From assembly GCA_002409745.1 (NCBI GenBank), contig DHOU01000037.1:112460-176459 (forward strand): DNA of 64,000 bases, read 5' to 3'. This DNA is from Bacteroidales bacterium UBA5382 (lineage in GTDB: Bacteria > Bacteroidota > Bacteroidia > Bacteroidales > Dysgonomonadaceae). Shown here piece after piece: positions 27,396 through 35,636 of the stretch. The notes beneath the pieces are model-generated. The model had not been told where the DNA came from. It made no database searches and saw only the letters and a list, made by a program, of their open reading frames with translations. Made by a program: the position numbers and the translations under genes. Position 1 is the first letter of the stretch; the number at the start of each line of letters is the position of its first letter.

Positions 27396-30300
27396 TTATA
27401 AACTTATTTGTACGCCGACTGAAGCGGATTTAAATGATGGATTGCCTGTCCCTGTTCGATCGCTGTTATATCCGCTGGATTTGAGCGGCGAGTATCCGGA
27501 AATTGCTTCGGGATCGATGGGAAGTCCACGCAGTTTGTCGAAAGTGAAGAAGTTTTCCAGCGAAACATATACACGCGCATTTGATAAGTAAATGTGATGC
27601 AAAATATTTTGGGGGAAACTGTAGCCGAACGTAATATTTTTTATTTTCATATAGGCCATATTCAACATATAACGGTTTTGTTTCCTCATCACGAACCCCT
27701 CGTTACTGCCCCCTAAATTCCATGCTCGGGGATAAAAGGCATCCGTTCGGTCTTCTCTCCAATAATTTTCGGCAATAGCTTGTGGCATGGCGCCCTCTTT
27801 TGGAAAATATCCGGGGATCGCTAATTGTCCGGCTCCCCATATTTTTCTTTTTCCAATTCCTTGGAAAAATATAGATGCGTCGAACCCTTTGTAGTCGGCG
27901 CCCAAGCGCAATCCATATTCATAACGTGGTGTAGAATTACCTATTACCACTTGGTCGCCGGGATCCCCAAATGTGTTTTTTCCAGGGGTAATATATCCGT
28001 CACCATTCACATCGACAAATTTGACATCCCCCGGAGCAATGAGCATCACCTGATTACCGTCTTCAAAATAAGTTTGGTATACAGGATTATTTCCAGCTAA
28101 TTGGTTGGTACGTTTTGCTGTTCCATCCCAAATAATGGTGGTTTGCTGGATATTACCTTTGTCGTCATAGACAAAATCTTCTTTTTGGTACAGGCGATCG
28201 GTTACAAAACCATAGATGTCGCCATAGCGACGCCCTGTAGCAAAATTATTACTTAGTAGCCTGTTTTCCCAAGGAGTATTCCAATCAGCACCTTTGGTAA
28301 TATCGGTAATCGCGTCCGAAATATTCGCATTCATTGTGAGGCGCAATCCGTTTCCGAACTGATGACTAAAGTCGGCAGAGATTTCCCAGCCGCGTGTACG
28401 CAAATTCCCGAAATTTCCTTGAGGGGCATCTGCACCATATGTGGCAGGTAATGCCTCACCCGGTATAATCATGTTTTTAGTGTCTCTTTGATACCATTCG
28501 AAAGTGAGTCCAAGTTTGTTTTTAAAAAAACGTAAATCAAACCCGGTGTTAATCGTTTGAATTTCTTGCCATGTAATGCCGTCTGAAATTGGATTCGGAG
28601 TCCCCAATTGGAAAAATTGTTGGCCGTCGCTGGTAAGCCATGAGTTTTTTCCCGGATCCATCATCGCCAGATAGAGACCATTGCGTACACTTTGATCTCC
28701 GATAGAACCCCACGAAGCGCGCAATTTAGCAAAGCTTAGTACCGGTTGTAACGGTTCCATAAATTTCTCACCCGACACAATCCAACCGCCGGAAAATGAG
28801 GGATACCATCTCCATTGCAATCGTGTAGGGAATTTGGAAGTGGCATCACGGCGTAAATTCGCCTCTAATAAGTATTTATCGGAGAAAGAATAGTTGATGC
28901 GGCCGAAAAAACCAAATTGCGAATCCCAATTTGCGTCTCCACCTACCGTTTCTGCACCTTTAGTGAATTCGAATTGAGGATTGTCTTTATTCCACAATTG
29001 TGTTCTATTCGACCAATGGCTATCATCTCTATAAGCAACGATATTCGAACCTAGCATGAATTTAAATTGGTGAATATCCCGCAGATTTAGAGAGTAAGTA
29101 GAATAGGCATTGAAGGTGTGTTTATTAGAGATAAAGCTGTTTTTATAATAATAGCTTTGTTCTTCCGTTACGTAATTCGAATTATAGAAACGATAAGCTG
29201 CGATCCCTTCATTTTCCACTATCTGACCTTCGTTGTTTACATAGACCTGATTGCCATCGTCATCCCTCCAAGGAACCGGAGCATACCAATGTTCTAAGGC
29301 GGAAGAAACAGGAAGAGACGATGTATTTGTGTTTACTTGTGTACTGTAGGAATAATCGGCTATCAAGTTCCAATTGTTTGTAAAATCGATAGTCGTTCCC
29401 AGATTCAGATTGGTATACCGGTTCTTTTTAATCACATCGTTAGTATTCTTTGTATCCCAATAAGCATCATGAATTTCTTGTCCATGTTCTGTTGTAGCAA
29501 TCGGGAAAAGTCTGCTCCATCGATATAAATAGAGCCAAGGGTCGGCGGCAAAACCCCATGTACTGCTTGCATTGGGATAACGTTTTGTAGCTTCCGAATA
29601 CATCACTCCTCCACGTATCGTTAAGAAATCGGTTGCTTTGGTCGATAAGTTAATGCTACTGGTGAATCGTGAAAAGTCATCATGTTTTGCCGGTTTCATC
29701 ATACCTTCTTGTCCCAGATACCCCAAGCTCAGATTATAATTCGTATCATTCCGTTTTCCATTTAGAGACAGATTATGATTTTGCGAGAATGCATTATTCT
29801 TTACCATAGCATCTACCGGGTCATAAATCCTGTAGCCGTATTTATCTGTCCCGTCAAAAATCCAATCCCGGCCATATAAAACGGGATCTGAATTATTAAT
29901 AGTTCCGCCATATAGATTTTGCCATTCTCTGATTTTCTCCAAGCTTTCTTCGTCAACACGCCAAAAACCTCCGGCAGCTCCCGCCCCCTTCATATTCCGA
30001 TGAGCATCTACGGTGTATTCCAACCCTTCTATACCTGCAAGTTCGATTTTCTTGAAAGGGTTTTGCCAAACGAAATTGGAAGAGTAGGATATTTCCGATT
30101 TATCGGTTTTAGCTCCTTTTTTCGTTGTAATAAGTACGACGCCAAAGGCTGCTTTAGCTCCATAAATGGAACTGGCAGCGGCATCTTTCAATACGGAGAT
30201 GGTTTCTATATCGTTCGGATTGATTAATTGAATGCTGGGGATTTCCACGTTATCCACCAAAATCAAAGGATCGCTTGAGCCTGCAATAGAGGCTATCTGT

Positions 30301-31166
30301 CCCCGGATTTTTATAACCGGGTCAGAGCCCACTTCACCACTCGGCACAACAATGGAAAGTCCCGGGATAGTACCTTGAAGTCCGCGTCCGACATCAGGGA
30401 GCGGGCGGCTACCTAAAACTTCTTCTACATTCACCGAAGAGACGGCTCCGGTAAGATTGGCTTTCTTTTGTGTGCCGAACCCTACCACTACAATTTCCTC
30501 CAACGATTTGTTATCTTCTTCCAACACGATATTGAACGACGTTTTTCCTGCCGTTGAAATTTCTTGCGATAAATAACCGATATAAGAAATGCGCAAGGAG
30601 GCATTCTCTTCCACTTGCAAAGAGAATTTGCCGTCGATATCGGTAATGGTTCCATTGGAGGCCGTGCCGGCTTCAATGATATTTGCTCCGATAATCGGTT
30701 CTCCGTTCTTATCTACTACGCTCCCTTGGATGGTTTTCTTTGTTTGTTCCGCTTCTTTTATGGGAGCAATAGCGACTGATGATTTATCGTCGGAGGACTT
30801 GTTCTTAAATATGGCAATTTGCCTTTTCACGATGGTATAGGATAAATCGGTGTTTCTTAACAAGAGGCTCAACACTTCATCAATGCTCTTGTTGTTCATG
30901 TTTACATTGACTCTGCGGTTTAATTCTTTTTCCGAATTATCCATAATAAGAAATAAATAATCACTGTTTTTTTCTATTTGATTAAAGGCATCTTTCAGTT
31001 TCATATTCTTTAATTCCACGGAAATCGATTTGGATTGGGAATAAATGTTTTCCGCTGTGATAGAAAAAATACAGAAAAACGAAATTAGAAAATATATTTT
31101 CATGATTTTTAAGAGCTTGTTGTTTATTTTTAAAGCGCTCTTTCTTGATTTGTTTGTTTTTTGCAT
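27396..31166 (-). CDS. SusC/RagA TonB-dependent receptor with STN domain
   Basis: 1256-residue outer-membrane transporter. Order: signal sequence (KIYFLISFFCIFSITAENIYSQ), STN domain (about 45-115, SVELKNMKLKDAFNQIEKNS) used for signalling to an anti-sigma factor, carboxypeptidase-regulatory-like domain (IQGSVVDKNGEPIIGANII), plug with the SusC signature (VVVGFGTQKKANLTGAVSSV), and a 22-strand barrel ending in a hydrophobic residue (ASVGVQISL). The STN domain plus the FecR/ECF pair just upstream show trans-envelope induction by its substrate. The first ATG at 31166 leaves a 21-residue basic leader; 31103 is an alternative start. Confidence 0.97.
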   Translation of the reverse strand: MQKTNKSRKSALKINNKLLKIMKIYFLISFFCIFSITAENIYSQSKSISVELKNMKLKDAFNQIEKNSDYLFLIMDNSEKELNRRVNVNMNNKSIDEVLSLLLRNTDLSYTIVKRQIAIFKNKSSDDKSSVAIAPIKEAEQTKKTIQGSVVDKNGEPIIGANIIEAGTASNGTITDIDGKFSLQVEENASLRISYIGYLSQEISTAGKTSFNIVLEEDNKSLEEIVVVGFGTQKKANLTGAVSSVNVEEVLGSRPLPDVGRGLQGTIPGLSIVVPSGEVGSDPVIKIRGQIASIAGSSDPLILVDNVEIPSIQLINPNDIETISVLKDAAASSIYGAKAAFGVVLITTKKGAKTDKSEISYSSNFVWQNPFKKIELAGIEGLEYTVDAHRNMKGAGAAGGFWRVDEESLEKIREWQNLYGGTINNSDPVLYGRDWIFDGTDKYGYRIYDPVDAMVKNNAFSQNHNLSLNGKRNDTNYNLSLGYLGQEGMMKPAKHDDFSRFTSSINLSTKATDFLTIRGGVMYSEATKRYPNASSTWGFAADPWLYLYRWSRLFPIATTEHGQEIHDAYWDTKNTNDVIKKNRYTNLNLGTTIDFTNNWNLIADYSYSTQVNTNTSSLPVSSALEHWYAPVPWRDDDGNQVYVNNEGQIVENEGIAAYRFYNSNYVTEEQSYYYKNSFISNKHTFNAYSTYSLNLRDIHQFKFMLGSNIVAYRDDSHWSNRTQLWNKDNPQFEFTKGAETVGGDANWDSQFGFFGRINYSFSDKYLLEANLRRDATSKFPTRLQWRWYPSFSGGWIVSGEKFMEPLQPVLSFAKLRASWGSIGDQSVRNGLYLAMMDPGKNSWLTSDGQQFFQLGTPNPISDGITWQEIQTINTGFDLRFFKNKLGLTFEWYQRDTKNMIIPGEALPATYGADAPQGNFGNLRTRGWEISADFSHQFGNGLRLTMNANISDAITDITKGADWNTPWENRLLSNNFATGRRYGDIYGFVTDRLYQKEDFVYDDKGNIQQTTIIWDGTAKRTNQLAGNNPVYQTYFEDGNQVMLIAPGDVKFVDVNGDGYITPGKNTFGDPGDQVVIGNSTPRYEYGLRLGADYKGFDASIFFQGIGKRKIWGAGQLAIPGYFPKEGAMPQAIAENYWREDRTDAFYPRAWNLGGSNEGFVMRKQNRYMLNMAYMKIKNITFGYSFPQNILHHIYLSNARVYVSLENFFTFDKLRGLPIDPEAISGYSPLKSSGYNSDRTGTGNPSFKSASVGVQISL

Positions 31167-31222
31167 ATCTTTGTTGTTGAATTTTAATTTATTACTACAT
31201 GCTAAATTATGATTCGTTTTCG

Positions 31223-31250
31223 GTCGAATAATGTTGGCGCATTATTCGAC
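31223..31250. promoter_or_regulatory. Perfect 11-bp inverted repeat between fecR and susC
   Basis: Arms GTCGAATAATG and CATTATTCGAC with a 6-nt spacer (TTGGCG), 57 nt from the SusC start and 131 nt from the fecR stop. It may be a dimer-binding operator, or an mRNA hairpin that separates the regulators from the transporter. A T-run follows only in the plus-strand direction, so it is a poor terminator for these genes. Confidence 0.6.
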
Positions 31251-31380
31251 TTTTTCATGTTCCGTTCTTTCATTTTAATCTTTCCATAGGCATCCGTTTT
31301 TGTTGTTCATTTTTATCGATTCATTCTTTATTTTTTATACATGCGTAACGGCTTTCATTCTGAAAAGCACGTCGATTCTC

Positions 31381-32583
31381 TTAAGGGATACTGTTCTTTC
31401 TGACCATTATTGTTCCGCCCTCATTCTCTTCGTATTCGTAAAGTAAGGCGGTCATTTGAGAAAAAGCATTCAGGACATCGTTCAAGTCCTCGGAAAGAAA
31501 TAGTTTTCCGGAACATGTTTGAGTCTGTAGACTGAGCTCTTTAGGGTAGATGAACTTTACATTATAATATCTCCCGATCTTCTTTAAGACTTCGTTTAAA
31601 GGAGTTTTATTCAATTGAATAAACCCGTTTTTCCAACTAATGTACTCATATACATCGACGATTTTACTACTTATATTTCCATTATGAATTTCCGCCATTT
31701 GGTTGGGCTCTAATAATACACTACGATTGTTGGAAGCTATTTGAAGCGAGCCGTTTACTAAAACAACGGACTCTTTCGAATCGTCGGTGTAAGCCGATAC
31801 ATTAAAAGACGTGCCCAATACCTTTATCTGTGAGTGAGGGGTGTGAATGATAAACGGAGTATTATTTCGTTTAGCGACTTCAATAAATAACTCACCTTCT
31901 ATTTTAATTTCACGGCTGTCAGGTGAAAACGCCGAAGGAAATTCCATGACGCTTCCGGAGTTTACATATACTTTTGAACCGTCGGCCAGAATAAGAGAAG
32001 TGCGTTGCCCGAACGGTACGATGAGTTTATTGATTTCGTTTTCCTTCAGTTCTATTTCGGTTTGAGAGATGGAATCCTCGATAATCATATTGTTTTTCTT
32101 TTCAGACAAATCGAGTTTGGCATTGTTCTTAAGATTTAACCGGTTATTTCCCGAAAGAAGCTGTATTTCATTCTTGTCGATAATTTCGCCGATGAAAACT
32201 TCCTCGGGAGAGTCCGTACGGAGGTTTCTCATAAAAATAGCGGATACGATGAGGGCTGCCAAAACGGCGGCAGCGGAGATCGAATAAAAGCGACGTATTT
32301 TTTTTGTTTTGTGCCGATAGATTCTTTTATGAAGTTCTTCTTCGATAGATTCACGAATACCCTCTTCTATAACGATCGTTTGGAGGTCTCTTATTTTTTC
32401 AAATTCTTGCTTCGCTTCAGCCAACAAAGGTTTCAATTCGGGATACTCGAGAATAAAAGTATTCCAGTAATCCTCAAGTTCCTGTGTTGGATGTATCCTC
32501 CAATAAACAAAAAGGTCGTCGCGTAAAAAGTCGCTGCTATTTGTGTAAAAATGCGCAGCTTTTCTATTATTCATGTGATTCAT
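31381..32583 (-). CDS. FecR-family anti-sigma factor
   Basis: 400 residues. The cytoplasmic N-terminus (about 1-95) binds the sigma factor; one membrane helix (YSISAAAVLAALIVSAIFM) follows; the periplasmic FecR domain has INKLIVPFGQRTSLILADGSKVYVNSG and the sequence RNNTPFIIHTPHSQIKVLGTSFNVSAY. The DUF4974-type C-terminus ISWKNGFIQLNKTPLNEVLKKIGRYYNVKF contacts the SusC STN domain. It is encoded directly after its sigma factor and before the SusC gene, the standard order. Confidence 0.96.
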   Translation of the reverse strand: MNHMNNRKAAHFYTNSSDFLRDDLFVYWRIHPTQELEDYWNTFILEYPELKPLLAEAKQEFEKIRDLQTIVIEEGIRESIEEELHKRIYRHKTKKIRRFYSISAAAVLAALIVSAIFMRNLRTDSPEEVFIGEIIDKNEIQLLSGNNRLNLKNNAKLDLSEKKNNMIIEDSISQTEIELKENEINKLIVPFGQRTSLILADGSKVYVNSGSVMEFPSAFSPDSREIKIEGELFIEVAKRNNTPFIIHTPHSQIKVLGTSFNVSAYTDDSKESVVLVNGSLQIASNNRSVLLEPNQMAEIHNGNISSKIVDVYEYISWKNGFIQLNKTPLNEVLKKIGRYYNVKFIYPKELSLQTQTCSGKLFLSEDLNDVLNAFSQMTALLYEYEENEGGTIMVRKNSIP

Positions 32584-32701
32584 ATCAGTCCTATAAAAAA
32601 GATATTCTCATGTAACTCAAGATATCTTTGATTTCGAAGTCTTTTATCGAATTTATATAAAGACTGTATGATAAAAAGAAGGGAGACTTTATTAACTTTC
32701 T

Positions 32702-33271
32702 TTAATAGTATAGGGCAAGTAAAATGGAACGAAAAGAGCTTCCCGAATCGTCTTTTATTTTTTTGATGGCGCGGTGGAATGCTTTTTTAACCGAAGTGGG
32801 ATGGAGCTTCAAGATAATGCCTATTTCATTGTAATTAAGGTTCAGTTGATAACGGTAATAAATAATTTTGCGTTGTTTAGGAGATAAACCCTTCACCAGT
32901 TTTTGTACTTTTTTTCTCAATTCGTCTTGTTCCTCTTTCTCCATCATTTGATCGACAATGGTTTGATCTTCTTCTACGATAAGATCATCATAACATACAG
33001 CCGAGATTTTTTCTTCTTGCTTATATAAATCGAAGAGCCGGTTTTTGAGACAGTGAAGTAAATAAAACTCTATATTATCGACATAGTCGAGTTTGTTTCT
33101 GGAAACATAAATGGTGTAAAACACATCTTGGACAGCATCCTGCACGGTTTCTTGTGTAAAGCCCAACTTCAAACCATACATGAAAAGCTCTTGAAAGTAT
33201 TCGTTGTAAAGTTCTCCAAAAGAAGAAGAATCGCCTTCTAAAAAATTTTTCCATGTTCTATTCGGAGCCAT
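32702..33271 (-). CDS. ECF RNA polymerase sigma-70 factor
   Basis: 189 residues. Region 2 reads FGELYNEYFQELFMYGLKLG, then VQDAVQDVFYTIYVSRNKL; region 4 reads KGLSPKQRKIIYYRYQLNLNYNEIG, then LHPTSVKKAFHRAIKKIKDD, the DNA-recognition helix. It belongs to the FecI/RpoE-like group that Bacteroidetes pair with FecR proteins. It would switch on the SusC/SusD operon, and possibly the amidase and GHL10 genes downstream, once the cognate substrate is sensed. Upstream gap (113 nt) has no good TAnnTTTG box (nearest is TAACTTTT). Confidence 0.95.
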   Translation of the reverse strand: MAPNRTWKNFLEGDSSSFGELYNEYFQELFMYGLKLGFTQETVQDAVQDVFYTIYVSRNKLDYVDNIEFYLLHCLKNRLFDLYKQEEKISAVCYDDLIVEEDQTIVDQMMEKEEQDELRKKVQKLVKGLSPKQRKIIYYRYQLNLNYNEIGIILKLHPTSVKKAFHRAIKKIKDDSGSSFRSILLALYY

Positions 33272-33384
33272 TTCAACTAATTCAACTAAAAAAAAGTTAT
33301 TCGATATGTTTTACTACAGAATATAACTCATGTTGTGGGAGGATAGTTCAAAAAATAGATAATAAATGATTCATTATCGGTTTA

Positions 33385-33909
33385 TTATTGGGCGTTTTTC
33401 TTTCGTAGCGTTTGAAAAGAATAGCCATACGGATGCTTTTCGTCAGATGGATGCGTTTCCTCTTCCGTGAGCGTCCATTGTGAAAAATCGATTTCCGGGA
33501 AAAAGGTGTCGGCATCCGTAAACGTGTGATGGATACGCGTCAGGTACAATGTGTCCGCGACGGGTAATGCCGTGCGATAAAGTTGCCCGCCTCCGATGAC
33601 GAAAAACTGCGTTTCATCGGTGTGGCTTTCGAGCGCTTCCTCCCACGAACGGACTACGGTGCAGCCGGGGTAGTCGGCTCTATTGCCGGACGTGACAACG
33701 ACATTCACGCGATGGGGCAGGGCGCCCTTCGGCAGCGATTCGAATGTACGCCGCCCCATTACCACGGTATGTCCCTGAGTCCTGTTTTTAAAGTGACGCA
33801 AGTCGTTGGGTAGGTGCGTCAGTAATCCGCCGTCGCGCCCTATGGCGTTACGTTCGTCTAAAGCGACGATGATTGCGATGGGTTTTGTTGATAAATGATT
33901 GGCGTTCAT
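33385..33909 (-). CDS. folA: Dihydrofolate reductase
   Basis: NADPH-dependent reduction of dihydrofolate to tetrahydrofolate. 174 residues: IAIIVALDERNAIGRDGGLLTHLPNDLRHFKNRT carries the substrate Asp and the Met20-like loop, TVVMGRRTFESLP the NADPH site, and FFVIGGGQLYRTALP the second glycine-rich site. The C-terminal YSFQTLRKK is as usual. Downstream of thyA on the same strand, separated by a heptamer array; the pair recycles the dihydrofolate made by ThyA. Confidence 0.96.
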   Translation of the reverse strand: MNANHLSTKPIAIIVALDERNAIGRDGGLLTHLPNDLRHFKNRTQGHTVVMGRRTFESLPKGALPHRVNVVVTSGNRADYPGCTVVRSWEEALESHTDETQFFVIGGGQLYRTALPVADTLYLTRIHHTFTDADTFFPEIDFSQWTLTEEETHPSDEKHPYGYSFQTLRKKNAQ

Positions 33910-33980
33910 AAATTAGAGATGAATTACGAATTACAAATTACAAATTACAAATTACGAATTACAAATTACGAATTACGAAT
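33910..33980. repeat. Heptamer repeats between thyA and folA
   Basis: About nine AATTACG/AATTACA units. The array lies between two co-directional genes that are usually co-transcribed, so an mRNA would carry it. Confidence 0.85.
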
Positions 33981-34016
33981 GTTTGAATTGTTGAATCATT
34001 GAATTCTCAACTCTTT

Positions 34017-34811
34017 TTAGACGGCGACGGAGCCTTTAATATGCGGATGCGGATCGTATCCTGTCAATTCGAAATCCTCATAATGAAAATCGAAGATATT
34101 TTTCACCTCCGGGTTCAACTTCACCTGCGGCAAAGGACGGGGATCGCGTGAGAGTTGCAGTTTCACCTGTTCGAGATGGTTCAGGTAAATGTGTGCATCG
34201 CCCAGGGTATGGATGAAGTCGCCTTCCTGTAATCCGGTCACCTGCGCCATCATTTTCAACAATAAAGCATATGACGCAATGTTAAACGGTACGCCGAGGA
34301 AAATATCGGCGCTTCGTTGATAAAGTTGCAGGCTCAGTTTGCCGTCAGCCACGTAAAACTGGAATAAGGCATGGCACGGCGGCAGCTTCATATTGGGGAT
34401 GTCGGCTACGTTCCAGGCGCTGACCATGATGCGTCTCGAGTCGGGATTGTTTTTGATGGTTTCCACCGCTTGGGCAATCTGATCGATGTGTCCTCCGTTA
34501 TAATCGGGCCACGAGCGCCATTGATGTCCGTAAATGGGTCCGAGGTTTCCGTTTTCGTCGGCCCATTCGTTCCAAATGCGCACGCCGTGCTCCTGAAGGT
34601 ATTTCACATTCGTATCGCCCTGCAAGAACCACAAGAGTTCGTAAATGACCGACTTCAAGTGGATCTTTTTGGTCGTCATCAACGGAAAGCCATCGCTTAA
34701 CGCATAACGGCTCTGATGGCCGAAAACGCTGATGGTTCCTGTGCCGGTGCGGTCTTCTTTACGGACGCCCTCGTGGAGTACCCGCTGCAAGAGGTCTAAA
34801 TATTGTTTCAT
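34017..34811 (-). CDS. thyA: Thymidylate synthase
   Basis: Makes dTMP from dUMP with methylene-tetrahydrofolate. 264 residues, the same length as the E. coli enzyme. Landmarks are [27 protein letters not shown], the nucleophile in [14 protein letters not shown] (Cys), the phosphate-binding [20 protein letters not shown] and the closing [11 protein letters not shown] consensus promoter lies directly upstream. Heads the thyA-folA pair. Confidence 0.98.
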   Translation of the reverse strand: MKQYLDLLQRVLHEGVRKEDRTGTGTISVFGHQSRYALSDGFPLMTTKKIHLKSVIYELLWFLQGDTNVKYLQEHGVRIWNEWADENGNLGPIYGHQWRSWPDYNGGHIDQIAQAVETIKNNPDSRRIMVSAWNVADIPNMKLPPCHALFQFYVADGKLSLQLYQRSADIFLGVPFNIASYALLLKMMAQVTGLQEGDFIHTLGDAHIYLNHLEQVKLQLSRDPRPLPQVKLNPEVKNIFDFHYEDFELTGYDPHPHIKGSVAV

Positions 34812-34833
34812 TTATATTTTGTCTATTTTGTTA

Positions 34834-34864
34834 CAAAAATAGCGGTTTATTTTCTTTTGACAAA
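34834..34864 (-). promoter_or_regulatory. Consensus Bacteroidetes promoter of thyA
   Basis: On the minus strand TTTG (34861-34864), a 19-nt spacer, then TATTTTTG (34834-34841). Spacing and both boxes match the sigma-ABfr consensus. The predicted start of transcription is about 15 nt from the ATG at 34811. Confidence 0.8.
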
Positions 34865-34899
34865 AAGAAAGAATCGGCTCGTTCGATCAACTTAGGCTA

Positions 34900-35130
34900 T
34901 CACAAATATTGTTTCAATAATTTGAGGTAGTTTTCGCTATTTAACACAGGAATTAAAGCATCTTTAAAATCCTTTTCGTTTCGGGTAATAATTAGATCGC
35001 ATCCACTTGCGATGGCACTATAATATTGTAAGGCGTCTTCAAAATCTTTAAAGTTAGAGTTTATTGCTTTATCCAACACTTCATTTAGAAAATCGATCAC
35101 AATGTTCGTGTCAAAAAACAGTTTCTGCAT
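34900..35130 (-). pseudogene. PIN-domain toxin with an internal deletion
   Basis: 76 residues against about 135 for normal PIN toxins. The N-terminus QKLFFDTNIVIDFLNE keeps the first catalytic Asp; then the chain jumps to KDFEDALQYYSAIASGCDLIITRNEKDF, the third and fourth acidic motifs and the usual C-terminus. The roughly 55-60 residues that normally lie between, including the second acidic residue and helices 2-4, are missing, without a frame break. The RNase is therefore probably inactive although the reading frame is intact. The start overlaps the region 3 nt past the antitoxin stop. Confidence 0.75.
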
Positions 35131-35133
35131 GGG

Positions 35134-35379
35134 TTACTCATATTTTTTGTCCAAAAAATTTATATAATCTTTTTTGTAATCACAATCTTCAGGTATACTT
35201 TTTCCGGTAGAAATACTTTTTACAAAAGGAGATATTTCCCATTTGTCGATTTGCTCTTGCGTTAAGCTGTCGAGATAGTTTTCAATCAATTTCGATAAGG
35301 TTATTTTTCTATTTGCGGCATATGCCTTTGCGCGCTTAATAACCTTCTCGTTTAATTTCAATGTTAGTTTAGCCTCCAT
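35134..35379 (-). CDS. Antitoxin (DUF6364-like) paired with the PIN gene
   Basis: 81 residues. The N-terminus EAKLTLKLNEKVIKRAKAYAANRKITLSKLIENYLDSL is a ribbon-helix-helix DNA-binding domain; the C-terminal 35 residues (ISPFVKSISTGKSIPEDCDY) would wrap the toxin. Antitoxins of this type sit just upstream of PIN toxins in Bacteroidetes, as here with a 3-nt gap. It probably represses its own promoter; no clear operator was identified. It appears intact although its toxin is deleted. Confidence 0.85.
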   Translation of the reverse strand: MEAKLTLKLNEKVIKRAKAYAANRKITLSKLIENYLDSLTQEQIDKWEISPFVKSISTGKSIPEDCDYKKDYINFLDKKYE

Positions 35380-35499
35380 ATTGTTTATATAAATTGTTTA
35401 TATAATTAGTACGTGCAAATATAACTATTTAATGCGGATAATTAAACTTTTATGAATTGTATTGATGCCTCTAACGTGAATGTACGCTTGCCCGTATAC

Positions 35500-35530
35500 T
35501 TTCTAAATTGCACAAATTGACGTATCTTTG
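35500..35530 (+). promoter_or_regulatory. Putative promoter of ettA
   Basis: TTTC at 35500-35503, 19-nt spacer, TATCTTTG at 35523-35530. One mismatch in the -33 box. The leader of about 100 nt includes an 8-nt-period repeat (AATATGCT) at 35580-35625. Confidence 0.55.
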
Positions 35531-35579
35531 CATGCCCGTTGAGATTGAAGTAGATTGAATAAAGATTGAAAGGGATTGA

Positions 35580-35625
35580 TATGCTAATTTACCAATATGC
35601 TAATATGCTAATTAATTTTGCTAAT
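35580..35625. repeat. Octamer repeat in the ettA leader
   Basis: Units ATGCTAAT/TGCTAATT with a mostly 8-nt period. Part of the same class of junction repeats but with a longer unit. Confidence 0.65.
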
Positions 35626-35636
35626 TAAAAAGAAAT

